Of a DNA stretch of 64,000 nt, positions 33,660 to 45,305 are shown in pieces. Where the stretch lies: contig CM051510.1 in NCBI GenBank assembly GCA_028015205.1, positions 30,504,580 to 30,568,579 of the forward strand. Reading direction: 5' to 3'. Position numbers and translations under genes: made by a program. The DNA is from Mytilisepta virgata. Lineage: Eukaryota > Mollusca > Bivalvia > Mytilida > Mytilidae. The stretch's first letter is position 1; each line of letters opens with the position of its first letter. The notes below the pieces were generated by a model. That model saw nothing but the letters and a program-made list of their open reading frames with translations. It was not told the origin of the DNA and did not search any database.

Positions 33660-34035
33660 TTTAAGTTTTCACACACACACGCGCACATATACAGACCTAC
33701 CCGGAAAAGTCACTACATTTGGCAATTGCCCGGAGAATGACTACCTGTATTTCCAGTGCGTGTAAAGGATAAACAATACCACTGAGCTACAACAGTAACA
33801 ACAAAATAAACATTTGAAGGTAAATAAAGTATAAATTGCAATTGGATCGCTTTATGTTTTCCATAAACAAAGTAACTACCTTAACACATACACACCGAAA
33901 ACTAACCACATTTAGGAAATTCGAGGTGAAGTCACTACACGGAGAGGATACACACAGCAGTCTGACTACCATGAATCAAAATGTGTATCCTTCAATAGGA
34001 TAACTGTGGTGTAGTGGTTAAAGCGTCCAACATCT
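33660..34035. repeat. Degenerate minisatellite-related region with tRNA-like words
   Basis: It contains a short (CA)n run, CACACCGAAAACTAACCACA (reverse-complement relative of the 31-bp minisatellite at 42541), and two tRNA D-arm-like words. One is CTGTGGTGTAGTGGTTAAAG at about 34008. The other, on the minus strand, is TAGCTCAGTGGTATTG near 33780. Neither is part of a foldable tRNA. Confidence 0.4.
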
Positions 34036-34039
34036 CAGT

Positions 34040-34730
34040 AAAACTTGTATATAAACGTTATTATGGGGTCATACACCTCAAACAACTCAGTACCAGTGTT
34101 ATATGTACGTTACCTAGGGGTCAGTAGCAATATATAAACGTTATCTAACGGTCATACACCTCGAATAACTCAGTAGCAATGCTATAAGAACGTTTTATTG
34201 TGGCCATACACCGCAAACAACTCAGTACCGATGTTATATGAACATAAACTAGGCGGGTCATGCATCTCGAATAACTCAGTAGCAGTGATATATGAACGTT
34301 AAGTAGAGGTCATGCACTTCAAACAACTCTGTACTAGTGTTATCTAGGGGTCATACACCTCGAATAACTCAGTAGCAATGCTATAAGAACTTTTATAGTG
34401 GTCATACACTTCAAACAACTCAGTACAAGTGTTATGTGAACGTTATCTAGGGGTCATATACCTCGAAAAAATCAGCAGCGGTTCTATCAGAACGATTTTC
34501 TGTGGTCAGTACAAGTGTTATGTGAACGTTATCTAGAGGTCAAACACCTCGAATAACTTATTAACAGTGATAAAAGAATGTTCCGTAGTGGTCACTCACC
34601 TCAGTAGCAGTGCTATTTAAACGTTTAATAGTAGTCATAAACCTAAAACAAATCAGTACCAGTGTTATATGAACGTTAACGAGGGGTCATGCACCTCAGA
34701 GAACTCATTACAGTGCTATAAGGACGTTTT
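34040..34730 (+). repeat. Satellite array, 52/104-bp units, left block
   Basis: Half-units of about 52 bp alternate. One type reads 'cagtaccagtgttatatgaa', 'cgttatctaggggtcataca' and the other 'cagtagcagtgctataagaa', 'cgttttatagtggtcataca', giving a dimer of about 104 bp. The array resumes at 40431. Bases 34373-34680 are nearly identical to 42112-42420. Confidence 0.8.
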
Positions 34731-35787
34731 TCTGCAGCGCTGCTGCAGCGAAGATAAGCTTTAGCTTATCTAGCTGACGCTGCGCGTAACATTGTTAGCA
34801 CGCTGGCAATAACTTTGTACTGAGCCATCTAACCTCTTTCCTGTTTGCGTATTGATACAATGTTTGAAAGTAGTGCAGTCTCCATTATCAGGGCCCCGTT
34901 CAACCTGAACCAGTCTCAGTTGTAGGCTTGTGCATTACCTGGGGACATTTTGATCTCTTTCTTTTTTTAATAGATTTATAATTACTTAATTCTTGTACAA
35001 TGCGACTCGTTATAAGCCTTTAATTTCGATGTTTATATAACCCAGAAAGCGTGGCTCAAATATAGGTTAAGTTCATCACCTAATCTATTAATACGATTCG
35101 TATTAAATAATTATAAACAAATTCGCCTTTAAGACGGAGTTTGCAGGCGTGCATTTTAATCAGATCGCGGAAAATTCATCGCGCATGCTCAGAAATATTT
35201 AGTACACAGTTCACGAAGAATGTCTAAATATAAATTCTCATTATACGAAGGAAAAAAAAATATGCGAAATGTGCAGTACATTCTTATTTTAGAAAGGTAC
35301 ACTGTTTCATACGGAATGGAATAAAAGAAACAACAATTAAGGTTAACGAGAGCACAAGGATTAATAATAGAACGCATGTATTATTTTTATAATTATTTAT
35401 TGACCCAATTTATTTTTGTTGATTCCATACAGGACTCTCGGCTATTTTCGACAATAAGTAGAGCATATAAATTATCTAAACAGTGTTTGGTCGTAATATC
35501 GACAATCTGGCAACACGGGTAATTCCTCAGTATGGAGCGACCATTTGACTCGATGGGGTGGTTTTGCATGACGATATATATATCCAAGAACAAAACTTGA
35601 TCAATCGTTTTTGAAAGTATTATTTTGGAATGACGTTACGTCAGAGATATATAAAACATGTCTCTGGTTACATTTATCAAATTTCGTTCTCACTTTTCTC
35701 GGCAAAAACAAAATAGGCTATATCGTCAATTTTCCCCGTCCACTCCCAATATGGTGTATTTCAAAAATGCATTCGAAATCTTTAGAA

Positions 35788-35918
35788 ACCTGAAACTGTC
35801 TTATATACTGTTCCTTAAATATCCCCGTGTATCTCTGAAACTCTTAGATACTGTTTATCAAATTTCCCCGTATATCTCTGAAACACCGTCTTATATACTG
35901 TTTCTCAAATTTCTCCGT
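35788..35918 (+). repeat. Short tandem repeat, about 44-bp units
   Basis: Three units share CTTATATACTGTT(C/T)CT, AAATTTCCCCGT and ATATCTCTGAAAC. The 90-residue plus-strand frame across it is made by the repeat and is not called. Confidence 0.55.
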
Positions 35919-36959
35919 TTAACTATTTAACGTGTCTGTCTGTCTTTTATTTCGTTATTTTCTTCAAATTGGATTACAATTTATTACGAAATAAATGTCA
36001 TCAATTGATATTTATTTATTTTTTTGTTTGATCTGTAGTACTTTTTTTCTTAATGCATATAGTCAAATTGCACGTACATGTATTTGGTTCTTAAAAATGT
36101 TATCTTTTGAAAACATGTAATGATAACAACATTTTAGATGCTTCCTATACTACATACATTTTGTACATAACCTTTATTTCGTTCTAAGATGAAATAAAAT
36201 TTCGCCGTCTATTTACAAAATGTAAAGTTTCCCGTGCTGGGAATTTTCCTCAGATACAAATACAACAAAACAATTGAAAATTTATCTTTTATCCATTTCA
36301 TTCGTTCTTGTTCGGTCTGCAATATAGGTCATATCAAATTCTCCCGTTGACGATATAATCAAATTCAATATTTGTCCCGAACATGCGTAAGTCTGCCTTT
36401 TTATGGCATACATAAGTTATTTTTCCAAATTGTATTGATTAAAGATATTATCATACCGTCGTATCCGCCAGTTTTTGCACGAGATTTTTGCGGTCTTGTC
36501 AATTCATGTTACACAACTAAGTTCATAACACAATATACCGCGGTCAAGATTAATGTCAATCATTATCTGGTCTACAGCTGACCCATTTATTTAAGCTGAC
36601 ACCGATATTGGACAACTCTGTTATTACGAAGGTGAAAAAAAAACTCCCGACTGAATACGAATAAAACGTATCACAAAATACAAAAATAAATTTGATGCAC
36701 TGTATGGCCATTTCGTTGACTGACAACTCAACAGTGCTCGCGATCAAAATATTGGAAAACCGGTTACAGATATTATGATGAATTAATAAAATCAAAACAA
36801 TTAAAACAAACAGGTATCCAAACTCAGCTAAGAGTTACCTCTGCATCAAAAGGAAGAATTATAAAATTATGAAAAGGATTGGAATTAAATCAATAAGAAA
36901 CCATAACGTTAATTTTTAACCCTTTTATTATATCCATCTGCTGACCATCCATCGTGTTT

Positions 36960-37440
36960 TTCCACAGTCAAAACGAAGTTTCACCACATAAAGGATGCCC
37001 ACGTTCAACGAAGTCAATAACCATCCAACGTGGATAGGATAGTTTGTGGGCAATTCTGAAAAAAAGCTTGGGCATTGCTCGGTCCATTATACCTATTCCG
37101 ATTGCTCCTACGGGAAATTTCATAGAAAAATCTTCATCTAGAGAACCACTGAATGGATTGAAACGAAACATAGCATGAATGTTCCTTATGACGTTCTGGC
37201 CAAGTATTGTTACTTTGGTGCCGATCTGTCATCCGTGATGACCTTCTGTGTGAAGACTTAGTTTAACTTAGGACCTTATGAAAAGTACATACAGACGGCT
37301 TCTTCTTGAAAATATCTGAATGGATTGAAACCAAACATGGAATGGATTTTAATCTCAGGGTCCCTTATCGATGAACAAATGGAAATATCAGATGAGTTAA
37401 ACCACTGCTGTGACGTCAGCCTATTCATTTACCGTGGATT
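36960..37440 (-). repeat. Family A-related fragment, minus strand
   Basis: The reverse complement contains CCTAAGTTAAACTAAGTC, GATCGGCACCAAAG, 'caagaagaagccgtctg' and TTTCAATCCATTCAG units at a spacing of about 170 bp. This corresponds to the A12 subfamily. The terminal hairpins are missing. Confidence 0.45.
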
Positions 37441-37617
37441 CTTTTTCTAGAATCAACGCTTCTTTAATCCGTCACTGAAATGAAGTCATCAAATTATATT
37501 CTATTGTTCCTTTTGTGTACTTAATGTCGTTAAGTTTGAATTGGCTAATTTACTGATTTCTGTTCACAGCTGGTATTAGTTTAAAAACTTACCTTTGATT
37601 TTTGCAAATTTTTATTT

Positions 37618-37905
37618 GCCGTGACTGGGGTTCGAACTCCCTCCTTCAAGTAAATCATGTGTCATAGTTGAAGAACACGTCGACGAAACCTCTCGGCTAC
37701 CAATCGTATAATATCTACATGTCGTTTTTACATATATCAATATATGATACGGTACAATATATACATAAGGTTTTCGCCTTTATATATTTAAAAACGACGT
37801 TTGTATAGTATAAGATGATATGGTAGCCGCAAGGTTAGGATGAGTTGAGAGTAACACTTGTAGACATAGTTCGAATCTCTGTTTCGGTGTTCCCTTTTTT
37901 CTAAA
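37618..37905. repeat. Head-to-head pair of tRNA-like sequences
   Basis: On the minus strand (about 37706-37620) TAGCCGAGAGGTTTCG and AGTTCGAACCC are spaced like tRNA A and B boxes. On the plus strand (37834-37905) TAGCCGCAAGGTTAGG and AGTTCGAATCT are spaced likewise. Between them are mirrored CTACATGTCGTTTTT and AAAAACGACG. Neither folds into a full cloverleaf with paired acceptor ends, so these are tRNA-derived relics (SINE-like) and not functional tRNAs. Confidence 0.4.
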
Positions 37906-38373
37906 TCTTGATATAGCTTAGTAATAAGAAAAGATCTTTATTTTTTTTATTTGATTATTATCTACAATTTCATATGATTCAATAAAACATTAGAACATTG
38001 TTATTTTGATGTTTATGACAATTTCATCTGTTTCACTGCATATTTTGACATATTTTTATAAAATAAAAAGTGTAAATCGAGTGGATTTAAACTATTTTTT
38101 CTTTCACTAAGTATTATGTTTTACTGGAAAATTATTTGGACTATGCTTTATTTTGTCAATAATGGACAAATTTCTGAATCATATGCCTTATACTGTAAGT
38201 CCATACGGTTTTGTATTAATTTTCATTTACCATTAAAATCAACAACGTGACTATATATATATCTAATTGAATAGTAGTATAGAGAATTAAGTTAATTTAA
38301 GCTCACACATAATAGGGTCTAATTAAGAAAGGAAAGGTAATTGGGAAAAGTCGTCACAACAATAGTTTAAGTA

Positions 38374-38474
38374 AGAGATACAATGGATAAGCGTTGGTTC
38401 ATGAAAAACAAACCATTCGCCCTCCGGGCTCATGGTTTCTTTTTCAAGAACCAACGCTTATCCATTGTATCTCT
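38374..38474. mobile_element. 101-bp palindrome, MITE-like
   Basis: AGAGATACAATGGATAAGCG with GTTGGTTC at the left is mirrored exactly by GAACCAACGCTTATCCATTG with TATCTCT at the right. The inner part (AAAACAAACCAT / ATGGTTTCTTTTT) pairs with a few mismatches around a CGCCCTCCGGGC tip. It is a nearly complete hairpin. The tip resembles CCCTCCGGGGCCCATGATT in the 3' region of the LINE at 28640, perhaps by chance. Confidence 0.7.
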
Positions 38475-38861
38475 AATACCGATACAGACTCCTTGGAGCC
38501 TCTGGTTTATTTACTTGCACATGCGATGTTTTGGATGCCACTTTCTGGTACTATCTTCAACTTTAGCTTTGTAAACACAGAACAAATATACAACTGTAAT
38601 TTTTTTTAATCATTTTAATGATGTGTTAATATGTTAATGCTTTGTTTTACATGAACTCTTTTCATTAGAGTATCTCCCTTGTGCAGTGATCTGCCCTTTG
38701 GTGGTTTTGGCATAACCACTTTTGGTCATTTTGGTGTCTTTGAATTGCTCTTCAACCTTTTGGATATTGTATTGGATTTCAACATTTTAAGCCTTGAATA
38801 CAACTAATGTGATTTAAATCGATGAAATGTGCTCATCTTGTGTATGAAAGAATTGTATTTT

Positions 38862-40146
38862 TAACCTGGTTTTCCTCTGGAAAAATCCGGTTATTGAATT
38901 GGTGAAGTTGGGCGGGCGGGCGGCTGCCAATTGTGTGCGGCCTATAATTTTCTTGTCTTAGGACCTAGACCTTAGACCTGTGGTATGTTGGATATGTCAC
39001 TTCAAGACGGTGTGTCATGTTTGAAAAATGTTGACCTATGACCTTGACCCTTGACCTTAGGGTGAATAAATAGGACATTTTAGATGATCTTCGTGTCCGG
39101 CCTGTAACTGTTTTGTCTAAAGACCTAGACCTTGGATTTTTGGTTTGTAGGTAGGTTATCTCAAGATAATGTGTCGCGTACCAAGAATATTGACCTTGAC
39201 TGTTGACCTCAAGGTCAATAAATAGGACATTTTTGGGCGGCTGCCAATCGTGTCCGGCCTATGACTTTCTTGTCTTAGACCTAGACCTTAGATCTATGGT
39301 ATGTGGATATGTCACCTCAAGAAGATGTGTCATGTTTCAAAAATTTTGACCTATGACCTTGACCCTTGACCTTAGGGTAAATAAATAAGTCATTTTAGAT
39401 CATCTTCGTGTCCGGCCTGTAACTTTTTTGACCGTGGACCTCAAGGTCAATAAATAGGTCATTTTTGTAACTTTGTTGTCTAAAGACCTAGGTCTTGGAT
39501 CTTTGGTGTGTAGGTAGGTTACCTCGAGACGATGTTTCACATTCTGAGGATATTAACCTTGATCCTTGACCTCAAGGTCAATAAATTGGTCAGCTCAGTT
39601 GCTAGTATTTTGTCCATATACATTGTAAGCGCAACTCCTCCTAAACAGTTCAATTGATTTTGATGAAACTTTATGTGAAGGTTGGGCATCATATGTAGAT
39701 GTGCATGAAGCAATATAATTATCACCGGATCCTTGCAAAGGGAGATAATTCACCTTAAGGGTTTTACATGTTTAAAGCTTGTAAGCGCAACTCCTCCTAA
39801 ACTGTTCAATTCATTTTGATGAAACTTTATATGAAGTTGGGCATCATACGTAGATGTGTATGAAGCAAGATAATTATCACTGGATGCTTGCAAAGGGATA
39901 TAATCAAACTTAAGGGTTTTACAAATTTAAAGCTTTTCAGTGTAATTCCTCCTTAACCTCTTCAATGAATTTTGATGAAACGTTATATGAAGGTTGGGCA
40001 ACATATGTAGATATATATGAAAGAAGACAATTATCGTAAGATACTTGCAAAGGGAGATAATCCAACTTATGGGTTTGAAGTTTGTAAGTGTTAACTCCTA
40101 GTATTGCAAATGGGGTATCACTCAGTGAGGTCACTCACAGTTCTAG
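38862..40146 (+). mobile_element. Helitron-like non-autonomous repeat
   Basis: The left end has AACCTGGTTTTCCTCTGGAA and AAATCCGGTTATTG, then GGGCGGGCGGGCGGCTGCC. This plan also appears in reverse at 51700-51777. Inside are about 190-bp units with repeated TGACCTTGACC/AAGGTCA words (38880-39600) and then three roughly 155-bp units ('gtaagcgcaactcctcctaa', 39625-40080). The right end is CACTCAGTGAGGTCACTCAC, a short hairpin, then AGTTCTAG followed by T. A 3' hairpin followed by CTAG is characteristic of Helitrons. A 5' TC end is not obvious, so the class is inferred. Confidence 0.5.
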
Positions 40147-40430
40147 TTATTTATGGATTGTGTTGGTCTTTAATCAACCATTCAGCTTATCCATTAGTTG
40201 AATTCCTGGTTAAATATATCCGTTCAACATAGTATAAATGTCTCCAAATTTGTCCAATGATCAATCATTCTATTGCACAATGGTACATTTGAAGTAAATG
40301 TATTATATGTTATTGCAGTATCAGAAACCCTGTTAAGACTCAAAACAACAAAAAGGCAAAGGAAAATGAGGTTAGGGCGAAAAATTTAGCAGCAGCGCTG
40401 CAGATCAGCACTTTAGTGCTATGTTTTATA

Positions 40431-42470
40431 GTTCTCTTGCAACTCAAACTAACTCAGTATCAGTGTTATGTGAACGTTATCTAGGGGTCATATACCTCGC
40501 ATAACCCAATAACAGTCCTATAAGAACGTTCTATAGTGGTCATACTCCTCAAACAACTCATGTTTAGTGTTATAAGAACGTCTGCGCCGTTTACAGTCGA
40601 TACGTATATTCAGCTTTCTTTATCAATAAATATTGCAATGTCAGTGTAGTGAGTTTTCGGTGTGTATGAGAAAAATGTAGTCAGTTGTCGGTGTGTATGA
40701 GACAAATGTAGTCAGTTGTCGGTGTGTATGAGACAAAGGTAGTCAGTTTTCGTTGTGTATGAGACAAATGTAGTCAGTTGTCGGTGTGTATGAGACAAAT
40801 GTAGTCAGTTGTCTGTGTGAATCTGCGTATTTGAAATGTATAGCTTAACACGGCACATAAAGCATTCAAAATCTTCTTAATAAGTGTTGTAAATCCCAAA
40901 GAGCTTAAAACGGTCTTTTATGTTATCTAGGGGTCATATACCTCGCATAACCCAATAACAGTCCTATAAGAACGTTCTATAGTGGTCATACTCCTCAAAC
41001 AACTCATGTTTAGTGTTATAAGAACGTCTGCGCCGTTTACAGTCGATACGTATAGTCAGCTTTCTTTATCAATAAATATTCCAATGTCAGTGTAGTGAGT
41101 TTTCGGTGTGTATGAGACAAATGTAGTCAGTTGTCGGTGTGTATGAGACAAATGTAGTCAGTTGTCGGTGTGTATGAGACAAAGGTAGTCAGTTTTCGTT
41201 GTGTATGAGACAAATGTAGTCAGTTGTCGGTGTGTATGAGACAAATGTAGTCCGTTGTCTGTGTGAATCTGCGTATTTGAAATGTATAGCTTAACACGGC
41301 ACATAAAGCATTCAAAATCTTAATAAGTGTTGTGAATCCCAAAGAGCTTAAAACGGTCTTTTATGTTATCTAGGGGTCATATACCTCGAATAAATCAGTA
41401 GCGGTGCTATCAGAACGTTTTTATGTGGTCCTACACCTCACAAAACTCAGTACAAGTTTTATATGAACCTTATCTAGTGGTCAAACACCTCGAATTACTC
41501 AGTAGCAGTGTTATATGAACATTTTATAGTGGTCATGCACCCCGAGCAACTCAATACAAGCGTTATATGAACGTTATCTAGAGGTCATACACCTCGAATA
41601 ACTCAGCAGCAGTGCTTTAAGAACGTTTTATACTAGTCATATTCCTCAAACAACTCAGAACCAGTATTATATGAACGTTATCTAGGATAATACATCTTGA
41701 ATAACTTATTTACAGTGGTATAAAAACATTTTATAGTGGTCATACACCTCAAACAATTCAGTTTCAGTTTTATATGAACGTTATAGATCTCGAGGTCATA
41801 CACGTCGAATAACTCAGCAGCAGTTATATTAGAACGTTTTATTGTAGTCATACATCACAAACAACTCAGTACAAGTGTTATTTGAACGTTAACTAGATAA
41901 TACACTTCGAATAACTCATGTAGGAACGTTTTATAGTGATTGTAAACCTCAAACAACTCAGTACACAGTGATATATGAACGTTATATAAGGGTCATACAC
42001 CTCTTATTACTCAGTAGTAGTGTTATAAGAACGTTTTATAGTGGTCATACACCTCGAACAACTCAGTATCAGTGTTATGTGAACATTATCTAGGGGTCAT
42101 ACACCTAGAATAACTCAGTAGCAATGCTATAAGAACTTTATAGTGGTCATACACTTCAAACAACTCAGTACAAGTGTTATGTGAACGTTACTTAGGGGTC
42201 ATATACCTCGAAAAAATCAGCAGCGGTTCTATCAGAACGATTTTCTGTGGTCAGTACAAGTGCTATGTGAACGTTATCTAGAGGTCAAACACCTCGAATA
42301 ACTTATTAACAGTGATAAAAGAATGTTCCGTAGTGGTCACTCACCTCAGTAGCAGTGCTATTTAAACGTTTAATAGTGGTCATAAACCTAAAACAAATCA
42401 GTACCAGTGTTATATGAACGTGTATAGTGGTCATACTCCTCAAACAACTCATGTCCAGTGTTATATATGA
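40431..42470 (+). repeat. Satellite array, right block with embedded minisatellites
   Basis: It is the same 52/104-bp satellite as at 34040. Blocks of a 31-bp minisatellite are embedded at 40644-40815 and 41098-41268. The segment 40459-40918 is repeated at 40919-41370, giving a higher-order period of about 460 bp that contains both repeat types. No coding. Confidence 0.8.
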
Positions 42471-42540
42471 ACGTCTGCGCCGTTTACAGTCGATACGTAT
42501 AGTCAGCTTTCTTTATCAATAAGTATTGTAATGCCAGTGT

Positions 42541-42950
42541 AGTGAGTTTTCGGTGTGTATGAGACAAATGTAGTCAGTTGTCGGTGTGTATGAGACAAAG
42601 GTAGTCAGTTGTCGGTGTGTATGAGACAAAGGTAGTCAGTTGTCGGTGTGTATGGGACAAATGTAGTCAGTTGTCGGTGTGTATGAGACAAATGTAGTCA
42701 GTTGTCGGTGTGTATGAGACAAAGGTAGTCAGTTGTCGGTGTGTATGAGACAAAGGTAGTCAGTTGTCGGTGTGTATGGGACAAATGTAGTCAGTTGTCG
42801 GTGTGTATGAGACAAATGTAGTCAGTTGTCGGTGTGTATGAGACAAAGGTAGTCAGTTGTCGGTGTGTATGAGACAAATGTAGTCAGTTGTCGGTGTGTA
42901 TGAGACAAATGTAGTCAGTTGTCGGTGTGTATAAGAAAATGTAGTCAGTC
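42541..42950 (+). repeat. 31-bp minisatellite, about 13 copies
   Basis: Unit: GTAGTCAGTTGTCGGTGTGT followed by ATGAGACAAAT (31 bp), with a common AAAT/AAGG variant at the unit end. It is nearly uniform and head to tail. There are no unique spacers, so it is not a CRISPR array. The flanking lead-in (GTCTGCGCCGTTTACAGTCG) is shared with the two smaller blocks at 40.6 and 41.0 kb. Confidence 0.9.
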
Positions 42951-42959
42951 AAGTCTATG

Positions 42960-44440
42960 TTACAGTCTTGCATGATGTTTTTCTACCTAAATCCCCCTTG
43001 GTGTGAAAGACAAAAAAAATGTATCACCGTTCCTTCTATAAATTATACATCAGCAGAAAAAACTGCAATAATTCCAAAGCTTTAGATTTGTTCGAGCAAA
43101 CCTCTGAAGCCAATGACCTATATGTGTCAAGCTGGCAGCAGGAATTTTTTTTTCGTCTGTTGCTACACATCCTTATTTTTTTCCGCAGCTTTCGATCCTG
43201 TGCAAAAAATAATTTTAACATATATATCCTTAAATATCCTGCATTTCATATTACAGAGTATTCATTTTCATCACACTTGTGATTTTCTGAATCAGTTCAT
43301 ACCAGGCAAAGTTATTGACTTTCAAAATCCTCCTCCCCTCCCTTCTTTCGAAATCAAATAGTCGTTCCCTTAAAGAAAGCTTATGGAAGGGAGTTATCAA
43401 TTTATAGTCTGAGAAAAGAATGATCATAGACATCTTTACCGTAAAAACTAGGATTATATTGGTACAGCAAGTTTTACTAACTGACTGAATTATGTCGAAA
43501 TTCTTAGAGAAAAGGATTATATGTATAAACATTCTCGCCGCGATGTAGCCTTTTGTGCTGATGTGGCGTAAAGCTATCAACGATCAATCAATCAATACTT
43601 TCTGTATATGTCTGTTCCAAGTCAGGATCGAACTGGTATATTTGAGTGGTTGTCGTTGTTTCAAGTCTGTCAATTTGTTTTGGCAAATTGTTTTGTTATA
43701 AATCATACCGTTATTTTTCTCAAATGAATTGTTTCATTGTTTTTATATCTGAGCCTATTATAGCCGACCATACGGTATGGCTTTTTCTCATTGTTGAAGA
43801 CCGAACAGTTGCCAATAAAAACTCATGATAAAAGACCGTTTGCAGTCTTTCTTATTTCTATGGATCAAAGATATACTCAGACCTGCTAAATCAATCCATT
43901 ATACGTTAATATTACGCCAGTTTTAAAACTAAGTACAATTGTATGTGCTTCCACACTCACCAAAAGAAAACTGGATTTTTTCCTAAAAAATCATTACGAA
44001 CACCTTCTATCAAAAGACGGAAAAATTACATTTTGAAAAGGGAACTTATGAATGTTAATAACTAAAAAACATCTCGAGAGATCACTTATATCGAATCTAA
44101 TGAAAAAATTCTGAATTTTGAAATTTTAATAGGTCAAGGGCACTGTTTTTTAACAGGTGAATTAAAATTGTAAATGTGCAATCTATTAGTACAAATGTCA
44201 ATCTCGAACCATATTTGGCAACATAAATATCAAATTAGTCCTAAACATAGAAACTATAGTCATAATCATTTGAAATATTCGAATTTATTTTGCTATAAAC
44301 GGGTATATGTAGGAGCGACCAGCTGTCTAAACGTGACTCGGCGTTTTCCTTGAAATTTTAGCTTTGACCTTTGGCCCAAATTTAAGAAAATCGTGACAAC
44401 GACGACATCAATATTTCGATGAGGCTTGTTCTCGTCTTTC
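42960..44440. other. Unrecognised intergenic sequence
   Basis: There is no coding frame with support. The stretch 43615-43835 (with 'tcagtcaatttgttttggca'-like text, TATAGCCGACCATACGGTAT and TTGTTGAAGACCG) looks like a dispersed repeat relic, but no second copy lies in this window. Confidence 0.35.
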
Positions 44441-44448
44441 CAATGATG

Positions 44449-44685
44449 TCAAATACAGCCGTGTGTTATTCTGTTGACCAAAATCGATAAAATTTGTTGA
44501 CTGGGCAGCCTATTATTAGACACGGAACCACGGGTTCTGGTGTTATGGTGGTTGAACAGGTGGTGAACAGGAACTTCTACGACATGATTTATTATTTTGT
44601 ACAACATGATAACTCTATTCCTGGCTCTTTTGTTTTCCAGTGGTTCCCAACCTATTTGCTGAGTCATTTTTATTTTTATGGCGCG
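44449..44685 (-). pseudogene. LINE relic, C-terminal domain
   Basis: The minus-strand frame TQQIGWEPLENKRARNRVIM, LYKIINHVVEV, HHNTRTRGS matches the conserved region after the reverse transcriptase in jockey/CR1-like LINEs. It belongs to the same copy as 44865-45305, from which it is separated by a palindromic insertion. Confidence 0.75.
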
Positions 44686-44689
44686 GTAT

Positions 44690-44868
44690 GTGCGTCACAA
44701 ATATTTATTTATGCCTAGGCATAAATATTTATGCCTAAGCATTAATCAAATTAAGGCGAGGCATAAATATTTATGCCTAAGCATAAAAACTTATGGTTAG
44801 CCTTCAATCGATTTATGCCTGGGCATAAATACTTATGGCTATCCATAATTCGATTTATGCTTAGGCAG
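44690..44868. repeat. GCATAAATATTTATGC palindrome cluster inside the LINE
   Basis: Five or six copies of TTTATGCCTAGGCATAAA- and AAATATTTATGCCTAAGCAT-like words occur in alternating orientation, many of them perfect palindromes. The LINE frame is broken precisely by this block, so it is a foldback-type insertion or a local palindrome amplification. Confidence 0.6.
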
Positions 44869-45305
44869 CACTGGCATACTCGAGGACAGGCCTCACTAAA
44901 GTTGTGTAGGCTTCACCTTTTACTTCCTGTGGACAACTTCTGAGGTTCCTACGCAGGAATCCAACAGATCTGGAGGCTTTTGCTGTCGTCTAGTCAGTGT
45001 TTACGCCAAGACAGGTCCTTGCTGATGTATAAACCAAGGTATTTCCCGCCGTGCAGATGGTAATCGCATATGATCGGTTTGTGTTTCTTGCTGATATGGA
45101 TGGTGGTACATTTATGTGGGTGGAATGCCATTTGCCAATCGTTTTCCCATTTTTTTAGTTTATCTAGGTCGTCTTGCAGCTTGGCGGAATCGCTAGTGGA
45201 TCGAATAGGACGATACAACAGGCAGTCATCAGCAAAAAGTTTCACGCTAGAGTTAACAGGTCGTTTATGTGGACGAGAAAGAGCTTCAGTGACTTTGGTT
45301 AAGTT
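44869..45305 (-). pseudogene. LINE relic, reverse-transcriptase segment
   Basis: On the minus strand LFLVHINDLLT is followed, after a frameshift near 45250, by KLFADDCLLYRP (FADD catalytic motif), LDKLKKWENDWQMAFHPHKC and YLGLYISKDLSWRKH. After a further lesion comes KASRSVGFLRRNL, then TLVRPVLEYASAA. This is the palm and thumb of a CR1/jockey-like reverse transcriptase. It is 5'-truncated, frameshifted and inactive. Confidence 0.8.

Larger units (their letters stand above)
34731..40430. mobile_element. 5.7-kb block with inverted hairpin ends inserted in the satellite
   Basis: Satellite sequence stops at 34730 and restarts at 40431. The block's left end carries TCTGCAGCGCTGCTGC, and near its right end (40391-40406) is the exact reverse complement GCAGCAGCGCTGCAGA. 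Each is followed by a hairpin with a TTTA loop (AGATAAGC-TTTA-GCTTATCT on the left, AGCAC-TTTA-GTGCT on the right). TTTT flanks both sides. No transposase frame is seen. The content is a mix of unique AT-rich DNA, a palindrome, tRNA-like sequences and a Helitron-like repeat. It may be one large element or a composite of several insertions. Confidence 0.5.

Noticed and set aside
42541..42950. CRISPR-like array of 31-bp repeats
   Set aside because: Units are directly adjacent with no unique spacers and no cas genes. It is a eukaryotic minisatellite.
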